NCBI RefSeq assembly: GCF_000425145.1
Contig: NZ_AULF01000011.1
Span: 1 to 64,000 of the forward strand
From: Pedobacter glucosidilyticus DSM 23534
GTDB lineage: Bacteria; Bacteroidota; Bacteroidia; Sphingobacteriales; Sphingobacteriaceae
DNA length: 64,000 bases
Reading direction: 5' to 3'
In this document: in pieces, positions 53,913-62,914 of the stretch
Layout: each line of letters opens with the position of its first letter
Position numbering within the stretch: position 1 is the first letter of the stretch
Made by a program: the position numbers and the translations under genes
The notes under the pieces: generated by a model
What the model was told of the DNA's origin: nothing
What the model saw: the letters and a program-made list of their open reading frames with translations, nothing else
Database searches by the model: none

Positions 53913-54797
53913 TTAGGCTGCTGGTTGTCTTTGGTTAAATTCCTTTTTATAGCTTAAAGGACTTAAACCTGTAATAATTTTAAAGTATTTATGGAAACTG
54001 GCAAAATTGTTAAAGCCGCTTTCATAACATAATTCTTTGATACTTAAATCATTCTCCATAATCAGTTTACAAGCTTGCCCAACTTTAACTTCGAGTAAAA
54101 ACTGAGAATAAGTTTTCTTGGTTCTGGATTTGAAATATCGGCAAAAAGAATGAGGACTAATATGCGCAATTTTAGCTATTTCTTCTAATTGTATTTTCTT
54201 TTTAAAATTGGCCAAAGTATACTCATAAATTAAGGTCATTCTATGATTTTCAAAATCTTTAACTTCATTATTAAAACCTATAGATGATAACAAACAAACA
54301 TCTTCGGCTGCTTTGGCTATAATTTGTAAGATAGAAATTAGCAGTAATATTCTATCTGGACCTTCGGCATCAATTAACTTATCAAGAAATCCTGCTATTT
54401 TAATTTTTGTTAAACCGTTTATTTGTATGCCACGCTTAGATTGTTCTAATAAATCGCGAATAATTTTATTCTCAGGTAGATTTAAAAAGGATGCTCCCCA
54501 AAAGTTTTCATGAAATTGTATTACTCTTGATTCTGTTAATGATTTTCCTGATTCTTGTACATAAGGACCATCATATTTTAAATTATGTGGCAAACCAGAA
54601 CCAATAAGAAATATATCTCCTGCTTCAAATCTTTTAATACTATCACCAATAAATTGTGTTCCCCTACCCTTCACAATCTGAATAAGTTCAATTTCTGCAT
54701 GGTAATGCAACTTATCGATATTGGGTAGCAAATCCTGTCTTACTGTAAAAGAATGTACAGGTCCTGAAGTAACTTTTAATAATTGTGGTCTCATCAT
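53913..54797 (-). CDS. AraC-family transcriptional regulator
   Basis: The protein has 294 residues from the ATG at 54797; the frame extends one codon to a TTG. An N-terminal cupin-like domain (LHYHAEIELIQIVKGRGTQFIGD) is followed by a C-terminal pair of HTH motifs (IQLEEIAKIAHISPHSFCRYFK and LSIKELCYESGFNNFASFHKYFK). It lies at the head of the sulfatase/GH43/GH88 unit, so it is the likely regulator of this part of the PUL. The ligand is probably an oligo- or monosaccharide. Confidence 0.9.
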   Translation of the reverse strand: MMRPQLLKVTSGPVHSFTVRQDLLPNIDKLHYHAEIELIQIVKGRGTQFIGDSIKRFEAGDIFLIGSGLPHNLKYDGPYVQESGKSLTESRVIQFHENFWGASFLNLPENKIIRDLLEQSKRGIQINGLTKIKIAGFLDKLIDAEGPDRILLLISILQIIAKAAEDVCLLSSIGFNNEVKDFENHRMTLIYEYTLANFKKKIQLEEIAKIAHISPHSFCRYFKSRTKKTYSQFLLEVKVGQACKLIMENDLSIKELCYESGFNNFASFHKYFKIITGLSPLSYKKEFNQRQPAA

Positions 54798-55152
54798 CAA
54801 CTTAATTAAATCAGTTTAAAAAATCATCAATCCTTAAAGAAAAAAATGAAATAAAATTCACCTATAAGCAAATCATCATCATGTTAATATTTCATCAAAC
54901 TGAAGTATTATCTTTAATTTAATTGGTTTTACAATAAGCCTTGAGTTTAGGCTTGCTATTTAAAATAAGAGAGACCCAAAGCGTTTAACACACACATAAA
55001 AATTTAAATTTTTTTATGACTGTATATTTTGCTTTATTTGGAGACCAATTAAAACTGTATGAGAGCGAAATACTCATAAGACTTTATAAGTCTTACGGTA
55101 TCATCATTGATTTTTTTATGTTAGATAATGTAAAGCTTACCAGCTAAAAGCG
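54798..55152. other. 355-bp gap between AraC and the ECF sigma gene
   Basis: This divergent intergenic region is AT-rich. I find no gene. It contains the perfect 8-bp inverted repeat at 55077-55095. Candidate -7 elements match the TAnnTTTG consensus only imperfectly, for example TTTATTTG at 55033-55040. It must hold the promoters for both flanking genes. Confidence 0.6.
55077..55095. repeat. Perfect inverted repeat upstream of the sigma factor
   Basis: TAAGACTT (55077-55084) and AAGTCTTA (55088-55095) flank TAT. It may be an operator or an mRNA hairpin in the sigma leader, 58 bases before its ATG. Confidence 0.55.
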
Positions 55153-55749
55153 ATGATAGGATACGAGAAACTGACCGATAGCGAATTGTGGAAACTTATA
55201 AAACAACATAACGAAAAGGCTTTCAGAACCCTTTTTGATAGGTATTGGTCTAAAGTTTTTACTACAGCTTTTAAATATTTGAAAGATAAAGACGCTTGTT
55301 CAGAAATTGTAAATGATTTATTTCTGAATATCTGGAATAAAAAAAACCAATTAGAAATAGCATCCTTGCAGGCTTATTTAACAAGTGCCGCAAGATACCA
55401 TGTGTATAAAAAATTAAAAACATTAAAAAAATCTAAGTTAGAATTGGTAGAGAATTATGACCATTTAGATGATAAATCAGAAAACTCAAACCCAATTGAT
55501 GATAAAATTAAATACCTAGAGCTAGAGAATAGGTTAGATGACTATTTAAAAGCTTTACCAAAACGATGCAGAGAAATTTTTATCATGAGTAGAAAAGAAA
55601 GCCTTTCTAATGATGAAATTGCTAAAAAACTTAATATTTCTAAACGTACTGTAGAAAACCAATTAACACATGCACTTAAACATATTAGAACTTGTTTAAA
55701 AAACAATCTTGTTATTTTAATTTCTATAAAATTGCTTGATATTTTTTAA
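55153..55749 (+). CDS. ECF-type RNA polymerase sigma factor (Bacteroidota expansion type)
   Basis: The 198-residue protein has region 2 (AFRTLFDRYWSKVFTTAFKYLKDKDACSEIVNDLFLNIW) and region 4 (YLKALPKRCREIFIMSRKESLSNDEIAKKLNISKRTVENQL). The C-terminal NNLVILISIKLLDIF is hydrophobic, as in many Bacteroidota ECF factors. Such sigma factors usually pair with a FecR-type anti-sigma and a SusC with an N-terminal extension, but no FecR gene is adjacent: the next gene is on the other strand. It is inside the second PUL, on the opposite strand from all others. Confidence 0.88.
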   Translation: MIGYEKLTDSELWKLIKQHNEKAFRTLFDRYWSKVFTTAFKYLKDKDACSEIVNDLFLNIWNKKNQLEIASLQAYLTSAARYHVYKKLKTLKKSKLELVENYDHLDDKSENSNPIDDKIKYLELENRLDDYLKALPKRCREIFIMSRKESLSNDEIAKKLNISKRTVENQLTHALKHIRTCLKNNLVILISIKLLDIF

Positions 55750-55755
55750 ACCACC

Positions 55756-56577
55756 TCATTTTAAAAACTCTTCAGCAGGGATATCAGTATTTAGCTCTTT
55801 AATCATGATATTTCTATAAAAAATTTCCCCAGTTTCAGATTGTAAACCAATAATACCTTCTTCTAAAGTTAAATTGGTAGCATAATTAACTACTTTACCA
55901 TTTAACTTATGGATAGCATATTTAGAGCCCATCACTATTACTTCACAAGTATTCCATTTACCATTTAAACCATTAAATTTAGCTTGTGCACTTGCGGCAT
56001 GTTCGCCTTTTTTTCTGGGTACTGGTTGCCCCCCGTCTTTTATAAATGCAAACTTATCATCTTTATCAGCAGTCCAATCAAATCTTACTAGATCACCAGG
56101 CGCCCAAAAATCACCTGTATGATTGATGTTGTTTATATGATTGTAGCGTACCTGATACTCGACTCCAACAGGCCAAATCTTAGGTTCTTTACAATGGTAA
56201 TAAAAACCAGCATCGTATTGGTATACATGGGAATTGTTTAAAAGTGTATTACCCCATTTATACTCAAACTTAAAAATGAATTTGCTGTATTTCTTTTTAG
56301 ACCACATCATGCCATGAGTTGCATTTAAATCGGTTTTGCTACCAAAACCTTCTGGAAAATCTTTAAAAACATGTATTACGCCTTTTTTATCAATGGTAAA
56401 AACTTTCTTTGCCATTTCAGCATCGTTATTACGTAAGGTTAAAGTCCAGTTATCAAAATCTTTACCATTAAAGAGTCTTACAAAGCCATCATCTGGTTTA
56501 ACTAATGTTAATGAACATAAGGTAAGGATAGGTGTTAAGATGCCGAATGTTATTAAAATACTTTTAATTTTTCTCAT
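55756..56577 (-). CDS. DUF1080 (3-keto-disaccharide hydrolase-like) protein
   Basis: The 273-residue protein has an N-terminal hydrophobic segment (SILITFGILTPILTLCSL). The DUF1080 core DGFVRLFNGKDFDNW, SHVYQYDAGFYYHCKEPKIWPVGVEYQVR and EEGIIGLQSETGEIFYRNIMIKEL is complete. This family has a concanavalin-like fold and acts in glycan and 3-keto-glycoside processing in Bacteroidota. Its stop faces the end of the sigma gene (6-bp gap). The GH-A gene precedes it by 48 bp. Confidence 0.85.
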   Translation of the reverse strand: MRKIKSILITFGILTPILTLCSLTLVKPDDGFVRLFNGKDFDNWTLTLRNNDAEMAKKVFTIDKKGVIHVFKDFPEGFGSKTDLNATHGMMWSKKKYSKFIFKFEYKWGNTLLNNSHVYQYDAGFYYHCKEPKIWPVGVEYQVRYNHINNINHTGDFWAPGDLVRFDWTADKDDKFAFIKDGGQPVPRKKGEHAASAQAKFNGLNGKWNTCEVIVMGSKYAIHKLNGKVVNYATNLTLEEGIIGLQSETGEIFYRNIMIKELNTDIPAEEFLK

Positions 56578-56625
56578 GTATTTGTTTTTACGATTTATAA
56601 TGTTTGATAAATTATTTTGATTGCA

Positions 56626-57720
56626 TCAACGCACTCCTGTTATTTCTTTAACTTTATTAAAGAAAGTCTTTTTTCTTTCTGAATTGATTCCCCAATCTAC
56701 CGGAATGGTTTGAAAACCTTCTTTGTAATTGGTTTCTCCTTTAAATCTAAAATCAAAATAACCCCAAGAAACGTAATTTTTTATCGCTCTTAACATGTTA
56801 TAATCTTCTTTATCGAAGTCAAAATGATCATCTTCATTGATAACAATAGGCATTATTTTGTTACCCATTGCTTCTTTTGTACCGTCTATTAAAGTTTGAA
56901 TTTGCTGAGGTTCTTTTGCACCATTACCATGTATCAATATAAAGTCTGATGCTTCTATAACTTCTTTATGAGGTATTTTTTTACCTGCAAAACTTGTTCC
57001 TACCAAAAAACGATAGCCATTTTGGCTGTTATTTCTAACTTTTAAAATAAGTTCTGAAATTCTGTTGGGTTGTAAAATATCATGGTCATATCTGGGTATA
57101 CCACTTTCATTTGCTATTTCTATAATCACATTTCTGTATTTCTTTTTAAACAGCCAGTTTACCATGTTGTCTGTAGCATTTTTTATTGCTGTTTCATCTT
57201 TTATTCTTTGATCTTGCCCAAAATAGAAAAAACCCAATATCACTACCATTTCTAGCTCATCTGCTTTTTTTAAAATACGATCTAAACGTTTCATATATGC
57301 AGGATGCAAAGAACCATCAGGCTTAAAACCGGGATTATAAAAATCAAAATTACCATAGCCAAATGGGCTTCCACCTTGCATGTTAAGGGTAAAGCAATTT
57401 AAGCCGTAACTTTTCCATAGAGGCATGTTGGCTATAAATTCTCTGTTATTTCTTTCTGCATCCCATTTTTTAGTATCAGCGTAAGCGAAGGTATCTCTCG
57501 TATTTGGGTTTAAATCGTCAAAAACACCTTGTACCATCCTAGAGTTCATCAATAAACCTTGTATTTTATGTCCTTGCCAATATCTTCCTTGGTAGGTAGG
57601 TTTTCCGTTGATATAAAACTCGTTCCCTTTAATAGCAACAATAGTTTTTTGGGCACTTGATTTTGAAATATTTAAAAACATTAATAAACAAATCACTTTT
57701 AACAGGAGTAGCTGTTTCAT
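56626..57720 (-). CDS. Clan GH-A (GH5-like) secreted hydrolase, family uncertain
   Basis: The 364-residue exported protein has a signal peptide (1-23). The fold appears to be a TIM barrel with an acid/base-type IIEIANESG (Asn-Glu at the end of strand 4) and a nucleophile-type VINEDDH (strand 7), as in GH5/GH-A. The N-terminal FYINGKPTYQGRYWQGHKIQGLLMNSR is typical of a distinct group. FNMQ-like and the usual GH5 residues are not all recognisable, so a new or poorly known family is possible. It is in the lyase-rich operon. Confidence 0.7.
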   Translation of the reverse strand: MKQLLLLKVICLLMFLNISKSSAQKTIVAIKGNEFYINGKPTYQGRYWQGHKIQGLLMNSRMVQGVFDDLNPNTRDTFAYADTKKWDAERNNREFIANMPLWKSYGLNCFTLNMQGGSPFGYGNFDFYNPGFKPDGSLHPAYMKRLDRILKKADELEMVVILGFFYFGQDQRIKDETAIKNATDNMVNWLFKKKYRNVIIEIANESGIPRYDHDILQPNRISELILKVRNNSQNGYRFLVGTSFAGKKIPHKEVIEASDFILIHGNGAKEPQQIQTLIDGTKEAMGNKIMPIVINEDDHFDFDKEDYNMLRAIKNYVSWGYFDFRFKGETNYKEGFQTIPVDWGINSERKKTFFNKVKEITGVR

Positions 57721-57765
57721 ATTTTTTTTTAGATACGTGATTAATTAAGATATGATAGTATTAGC

Positions 57766-59283
57766 CTATTTAGCCAACCTTAACTTTAATTGTGCTTCAA
57801 ATAAAGATTTTGGTAATACATTTTTCCCTTGCGATTGATTAACTCCAATATTTTCAAATGTTACGGTGGTGTTAGATGTAAAACCTACTAAAATGGGTTG
57901 TGCTATGGTATTATTCCTTCTTCTGGTTTCATCCCAAAAATTATAATGTTGATTTTTTTCTGCCGAGTGGTTAAAATTCCAAAGTACTAAATCTTTGCCA
58001 TGATGTGGATAACCAGGTTCTGGTCCGCCGAGATTATAAAACACACCACCTTCTATAGCATCAAACAAAGTTGCTATAGGTTGGCCCGAGTGAATATCAA
58101 AATTTTGATCTTTACCCAAAGTACATTGTGTTATTACTGTATTAACGGCGCTATAACCATTACCAGCACCATGATGCTGCGCTCCATTAAAAGAACAATT
58201 TTTGATTAAAACCCCATAACCTGCCCTTGCATGTACAGAAGCATGTCCTTTTTTGCCTCTGAAATGGGTATTCAGAATACTTATTTGATAACCAGACTTG
58301 ATATGTATTCCTTCATTCCAATCTTGAAAAACACAATTTCTTACCCAGCTATTTTTTACAAATTCCATCCCAACGGCTTCATAAGCATAATCATGAATTT
58401 GATCTTTATGATGGACAAATTCTTCTGGATAGCTTTTCCAGTTACTGGTAAATAAAATATCTTCGATACCACATTCTTCAATAGATGGATAAGTTAAAAT
58501 ATTCCAACTTTTGCCCTCAATCATGTTAATATCCAAATGAATAGGATTTTTAAAAGTCACCTTGTTACCTTCTATTTTAGTAATGGTATGGATTTCAAAA
58601 ATCAACATCCCACCTTGATCACCAAAAAGTCTAGTCCATTGTGGTTTCAAATTTAAAGGCGCAAAATATTGTTTGGTATAAGCCTCGCTCCTGTGGTTAA
58701 TGATGATATCTTGCCCAACTTTTAAGGTAGAGGCATCGGCAACTGTAACTTCAAAACTTGCTCTTTTGGCATTTTTTATAATTTGGGTAATTTTTTCAGG
58801 TTTGGCATTGTTGGGTTTGAAAATAAACTGACGACCATTTACTCTTTTATTGGCTTGATATATTTCTGTGCCATTAATTCCGCTTCCTTCTCCTTTTAAA
58901 ATGATATTACTTTTGTGTATGCTGATGTACTTGTTAGCGTCTTCATCAGGAGCAATGAGGTATTTACCTGCCGGAAAATACACAACCGCAGGTTTATGGT
59001 AAGCTTCTGCGGCTTTTATTGTTTTTTGGATGGCTTCATCATCAAATTTATCATCATTGGGTATAGCTCCAAAATCTTTCACATTAAAATATTTATGCTT
59101 GCTAACATCAGGGATGTTTTTCTCAGAAAAATGATATCCTGCAAAAGAAAAATCTGGTAAAACAGCTTCTTTACCTGTTTTTTTAGCTTCTAAAAAATCT
59201 TTCCATAGTGGAGCTATTTCTTGTGCTTTGGCATATCCTAATACAACTTGAAATAGAGAAATCAGTGCGATTCTTTTTAACAT
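57766..59283 (-). CDS. Right-handed beta-helix polysaccharide lyase/hydrolase-like protein, copy 2
   Basis: The 505-residue exported protein has a signal peptide (1-20). PDFSFAGYHFSEKNIPDVSKHKYFNVKDFGAIPNDDKFDDEAIQKTI is a Pectate_lyase_3-like opening, close to that of the 509-residue protein at 41747-43276. Coils include NIILKGEGSGINGTEIY, CGIEDILFTSNW, SWVRNCVFQDWNEGIHI and GYGVLIKNCSFNGAQHHG. It probably binds or cuts a uronic-acid-containing polysaccharide. By eye the two copies are about equal in length and layout but clearly diverged. Confidence 0.78.
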   Translation of the reverse strand: MLKRIALISLFQVVLGYAKAQEIAPLWKDFLEAKKTGKEAVLPDFSFAGYHFSEKNIPDVSKHKYFNVKDFGAIPNDDKFDDEAIQKTIKAAEAYHKPAVVYFPAGKYLIAPDEDANKYISIHKSNIILKGEGSGINGTEIYQANKRVNGRQFIFKPNNAKPEKITQIIKNAKRASFEVTVADASTLKVGQDIIINHRSEAYTKQYFAPLNLKPQWTRLFGDQGGMLIFEIHTITKIEGNKVTFKNPIHLDINMIEGKSWNILTYPSIEECGIEDILFTSNWKSYPEEFVHHKDQIHDYAYEAVGMEFVKNSWVRNCVFQDWNEGIHIKSGYQISILNTHFRGKKGHASVHARAGYGVLIKNCSFNGAQHHGAGNGYSAVNTVITQCTLGKDQNFDIHSGQPIATLFDAIEGGVFYNLGGPEPGYPHHGKDLVLWNFNHSAEKNQHYNFWDETRRRNNTIAQPILVGFTSNTTVTFENIGVNQSQGKNVLPKSLFEAQLKLRLAK

Positions 59284-59298
59284 TTTTATGCGTTTATT

Positions 59299-60162
59299 TT
59301 ATAGTTTATAATTAATACCTATACCTAATGCAGTACTTTTTCTGGTAACATCTTGCAATTGAGTATATGATTGCGTTCCGTTGGCATAAAAAACCTTATC
59401 TATGCCTTTACCTGTATTCCATAATTGGAGTCTAAAAAAAGCAAATGGATTAATTTTTGAATGAAACAGATACATGACCTTAGTAGCGCCGGAAATGGCA
59501 TAACCATTAGCGTAATGCTTAAAACTCTCTGGCTGAGCAAAGTTTTCTATTAAATTCCAGTTGGCAACTGCTCTATATTTTAATTGGTTATAATCAAGGG
59601 TATGGCTAAATTCTAAGCTTTTAAGCAATGGATATTTTACATTTAAACCAGCCATAACACCATACCAGTTGGTTTTATAACTGCTATTTAAGTTGTTATT
59701 ATCTTGCAGATAAAGCAATTGCTGTGATAAATTATAAGCTAATATTGGTTTTAGCTTGATTTTATTTAATTGCCATTGATAGCTTAAACCCAATTGAAAA
59801 TTTCTGCTATATCCTTTATTACTTTCCAAATCTACAGTAAAGGATGGGCTGGTACGATTATCTTCTAAATAATCTGTATCGTTTACGCGGCCATTTAAAA
59901 TAAAAAATTGGTCATAAGATGCTTGTAAAGCAATTTTTGAGAATATGGGTAAATAAATTCCTAGGTAATAAGTAGGGCCTTGTAAGTTTTGCCAACTAAC
60001 TTCTGATAAAATATTTGGATTTTGACCTTGACTATTGCCAGCGATAGCCCATTTAAAATCATCTGTTTGGTAAGCCATAGATAAATCTATTTCTATACGG
60101 TTTTGTGCCTGTATGTTAGCGTGTAATAAAAACAATAATAGAAATAGTTTAAGTGCTTTCAT
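59299..60162 (-). CDS. Outer-membrane beta-barrel protein with omptin-like N-terminal pattern
   Basis: The protein has 287 residues from the ATG at 60162 (MKALKLFLLLFLLHANIQAQ); the longer ORF start at 60198 lies inside a terminator hairpin. Alternating hydrophobic strands ending in IGINYKL and aromatic-rich turns fit a 10-stranded barrel. FKWAIAGN...PNILSEVSWQNL resembles omptin-type barrels, but protease residues cannot be confirmed. It may be a porin or surface protein of the PUL. Confidence 0.6.
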   Translation of the reverse strand: MKALKLFLLLFLLHANIQAQNRIEIDLSMAYQTDDFKWAIAGNSQGQNPNILSEVSWQNLQGPTYYLGIYLPIFSKIALQASYDQFFILNGRVNDTDYLEDNRTSPSFTVDLESNKGYSRNFQLGLSYQWQLNKIKLKPILAYNLSQQLLYLQDNNNLNSSYKTNWYGVMAGLNVKYPLLKSLEFSHTLDYNQLKYRAVANWNLIENFAQPESFKHYANGYAISGATKVMYLFHSKINPFAFFRLQLWNTGKGIDKVFYANGTQSYTQLQDVTRKSTALGIGINYKL

Positions 60163-60166
60163 TTTT

Positions 60167-60204
60167 AAAAACAGCCAGATGCTGAAAAATTTCAGCATCT
60201 GGCT
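60167..60204 (-). terminator. Strong intrinsic terminator just ahead of the barrel gene
   Basis: On the minus strand, AGCCAGATGCTGAAA pairs perfectly with TTTCAGCATCTGGCT (60190-60204 and 60173-60187; 15-bp stem, AA loop), followed by GTTTTTAAAA. It is 30 bp downstream of the PL14-like gene stop and ends 4 bases before the barrel ATG, so readthrough is needed for the next gene unless it has its own promoter. Confidence 0.85.
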
Positions 60205-60233
60205 TGATTAATTAACCTTTTAAATGTTTTTAA

Positions 60234-61097
60234 TTAGTTTATTTTAGTCCACGATAAGTTATCATAATAGATATATCCTACCGTACTAGATTCCCAATAA
60301 GAATCGCTTCCTCCTCTAAATGAGGTAAAAGGCATGGTATTGATTAAACGTTTAGCATCGTTAGTTGTCCATCTGATAGCGGTATCTAATATGGTATCGC
60401 CTTCTATAGTAACCCTTAACCTACCATTTGTATTGCTACCTGTATTGCTTTTTACATATATTTTAACGGTATACCAGCTCCCTTTTTGGATACTTCCAGA
60501 TGCTGGATAAACTTTGCCAAAATCATACCCACAATTACCTGGCATATCTTTATAATAGATGTATGGTTTCAGCTTAGTTACACCATTATTATCAGTATAC
60601 CACATGATTCTGGCACTTCCTCCATTACCATCATCAGCTTTATCACATCCGGTATTACCGTCTCCTATTTTAAAGCCAAAACCTACCTTTCCACCTCTGC
60701 TCCAATCAAACTGACTATGAAATTTAACATCGTATTGCAATTCGTACTCGCTACCATCAGAAATATCAATATTTGATATCATACCACCTTCGTTAGAAAG
60801 TGCATTAGGTTCTAGCTTTACCCGGGCGGTACCCGAAGAATTATATGCTCTGGCTTCATTCCAGCCAGAAACGTTTCCAAAATCTGTATCTGCTTCAGCT
60901 TCGGTATAGGCTCCATCAGTGCGGTTGTTCCAATTTACGGTTCTGGTACTGTAAACTGCTCTGGCTTGTGTGGTTTCATTTTGCTCGCCAATAAGTGGTT
61001 GCAAATCATTTTCACATGCGGTAAATAGTCCCGCTATTAAAAGCAAAGACAAAGAAAGCACATTTCTTGGTTGTTGTTTTTGAATCATTTTTCTCAT
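60234..61097 (-). CDS. PL14-like polysaccharide lyase lipoprotein (beta-jelly roll)
   Basis: The 287-residue lipoprotein has the lipobox LFTAC with Cys28. The body has the PL14/PL20-like pattern: GGKVGFGFKIGDGNTGCDKADDGNGGSARIMWYTDNNG, then LKPYIYYKDMPGNCGYDFGK, and KGSWYTVKIYVKSNTGSNTNGRLRV. These are the glycine-rich, Arg/Tyr-bearing strands of glucuronan/alginate lyases of that fold. It is immediately behind SusD (223-bp gap), and GH88 is in the same PUL, consistent with a lyase-unsaturated-product pathway. Exact family needs profile search. Confidence 0.7.
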   Translation of the reverse strand: MRKMIQKQQPRNVLSLSLLLIAGLFTACENDLQPLIGEQNETTQARAVYSTRTVNWNNRTDGAYTEAEADTDFGNVSGWNEARAYNSSGTARVKLEPNALSNEGGMISNIDISDGSEYELQYDVKFHSQFDWSRGGKVGFGFKIGDGNTGCDKADDGNGGSARIMWYTDNNGVTKLKPYIYYKDMPGNCGYDFGKVYPASGSIQKGSWYTVKIYVKSNTGSNTNGRLRVTIEGDTILDTAIRWTTNDAKRLINTMPFTSFRGGSDSYWESSTVGYIYYDNLSWTKIN

Positions 61098-61320
61098 TTT
61101 TAGGTTATAATTGGTTAATTAATCGCAATACACAGGCATTTAAATACCTTGAGAGTGTTTATTTAGATTAATCATCATAAGTCTAAATCTGATATGATTA
61201 TGAGGAGTGTATCTTCAACTTTATGCAAACAGATTTAAAATTGGTTTAACAAGCTGTTGATAGTAAAGAGTATTATAAATGCCTAAACACACATAGCGTA
61301 GATATTTTTTTTAAAATTAT

Positions 61321-62913
61321 CTACCATCCTGTATTTTGTCTCATGAGGCTATTTAATGATAATTCTTGTGTTGGAATTGGGAAAAGCAAATCTCGGTTAC
61401 TAAAATTTTGATATGGTCTTAGAGTAGCTACCCTACCAGAATAGCCTAAATTTGTATTTGAACCTGATGGTGCTGTTGTAGTAATTTGTGTAAGCATTTG
61501 TTGCATTGTGGTGGTAAGCAAATTCCACCTTAATAAATCTAATTTACGATGCCCTTCAAAAGCTAACTCTCTTGCTCTTTCATCTTTTATCCAATTAAAA
61601 AATGATTCTTTGGATAAGTTGGGAGGTAAATCTGCTGTACTATTTTGCTCCGCAGGTAACTGATAAGCCCGCCGTCTTACCAAATTTATAGCCTCATAGG
61701 CCTGAGGGGTAGCTCCATTTATTTCATTTTCGGCTTCGGCAAACATCAATAAAACATCAGCATATCTTAACAGTGGCCAATTGGTGCCTCCAAAGTTTTT
61801 ATTATACTCTTTGGTTTGATATTCTCTGCGCCATTTAGCAACATAACGGCCCCATCTGTAATTAGATGGATATTGTACTGCTGGATTATTTCTATCAAAA
61901 TTTGGATAATAAAATGGTGCAATATTCCAATCCCTTCTTACATCGCCTTGCTCATACAAACTAAATAATACGCCTGTGGCGGTATAATTACCTTGCATAA
62001 AACCTGTTTTATCATCGTTATTTCTGATACCAATAGTAGAACCAAAACGCTCTCCTTCATTTCTTTGCAAGCCATTATCATGTTGGAATTCTACTTCCCA
62101 GATAGATTCTTTAATATCATAAATATCTGCACTGTGATTGATAAAAATCTGCTTATAATCTGGATTAAGGCTATGTATACCAGATTGAATTACTTTTAAT
62201 GTCCAATCTTTTGCAGTTTGATAGTAAGAAGCATCTCGCAAACGCCCAGCTGCATGCAAACAAACCCTGGCTAAAATACCTGCAACAGCAGTTTTGGATA
62301 CTCTGCCCGCATGGTTAAAGGTTGTAATTTCATCAACCAGCTCATAAGAAGCAGTCATATCTTTAATTACCGCATCATAAACTTGTTTGACTGGTGTTCT
62401 GGCTATATAAATTTGGTTTAATGAATTTGTTGAGGATAATTTTAAAGGAACATCACCCCAATAAGACACTAAAATAAAATGATAAAAAGCTCTTAAAAAT
62501 AAGGTCTCGCCTCTTATTTTATTTTTGATATCTGGCGTTACCAAGGCTTTATCAATATTTTCTAGTAATAAATTAGCTCTTTGTATTCCAGAATAAAGAG
62601 TTGTCCAGCTTGTAAAAAATCTATCGTAAGAAGCACTTGCATTATAGGCATCGGCAGCAGACTCTGTATTGGCGCCTCTTCTTACCATCTCATCATTAGA
62701 TGAGGGTGCTTCTAAAGATAAAAATCTGGAATATGTACCATCTGTTGTACTCCCCAATTCTGAATAAACAGCCATTAATGCAGCTGTTAATTCTTCTTCG
62801 TTATTGTAAAAATTGTCTGGTGTTACAAAATTAATAGGTTTTGTATCCAGATAATTCTCGCAAGAACTATGTATTATTAAAAATAAAAACGCTATGGCTG
62901 TTAGAATTTTCAT
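61321..62913 (-). CDS. susD: SusD/RagB-family glycan-binding lipoprotein (PUL 2)
   Basis: The 530-residue lipoprotein has the lipobox HSSC with Cys18. The start ENYLDTKPINFVTPDNFYNNEEELTAAL and C-terminal RARELAFEGHRKLDLLRW and IPTQELSLNSLMRQNTGW are the SusD hallmarks. It lies one base after the SusC stop and is its surface partner. It differs clearly from the SusD at 8088-9581, consistent with another substrate. Confidence 0.96.
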   Translation of the reverse strand: MKILTAIAFLFLIIHSSCENYLDTKPINFVTPDNFYNNEEELTAALMAVYSELGSTTDGTYSRFLSLEAPSSNDEMVRRGANTESAADAYNASASYDRFFTSWTTLYSGIQRANLLLENIDKALVTPDIKNKIRGETLFLRAFYHFILVSYWGDVPLKLSSTNSLNQIYIARTPVKQVYDAVIKDMTASYELVDEITTFNHAGRVSKTAVAGILARVCLHAAGRLRDASYYQTAKDWTLKVIQSGIHSLNPDYKQIFINHSADIYDIKESIWEVEFQHDNGLQRNEGERFGSTIGIRNNDDKTGFMQGNYTATGVLFSLYEQGDVRRDWNIAPFYYPNFDRNNPAVQYPSNYRWGRYVAKWRREYQTKEYNKNFGGTNWPLLRYADVLLMFAEAENEINGATPQAYEAINLVRRRAYQLPAEQNSTADLPPNLSKESFFNWIKDERARELAFEGHRKLDLLRWNLLTTTMQQMLTQITTTAPSGSNTNLGYSGRVATLRPYQNFSNRDLLFPIPTQELSLNSLMRQNTGW

Positions 62914-62914
62914 A

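Noticed and set aside
60162-60198. Start of the barrel protein at 60198
   Set aside because: It lies inside a terminator stem, and the leader from 60162 is a proper signal peptide.
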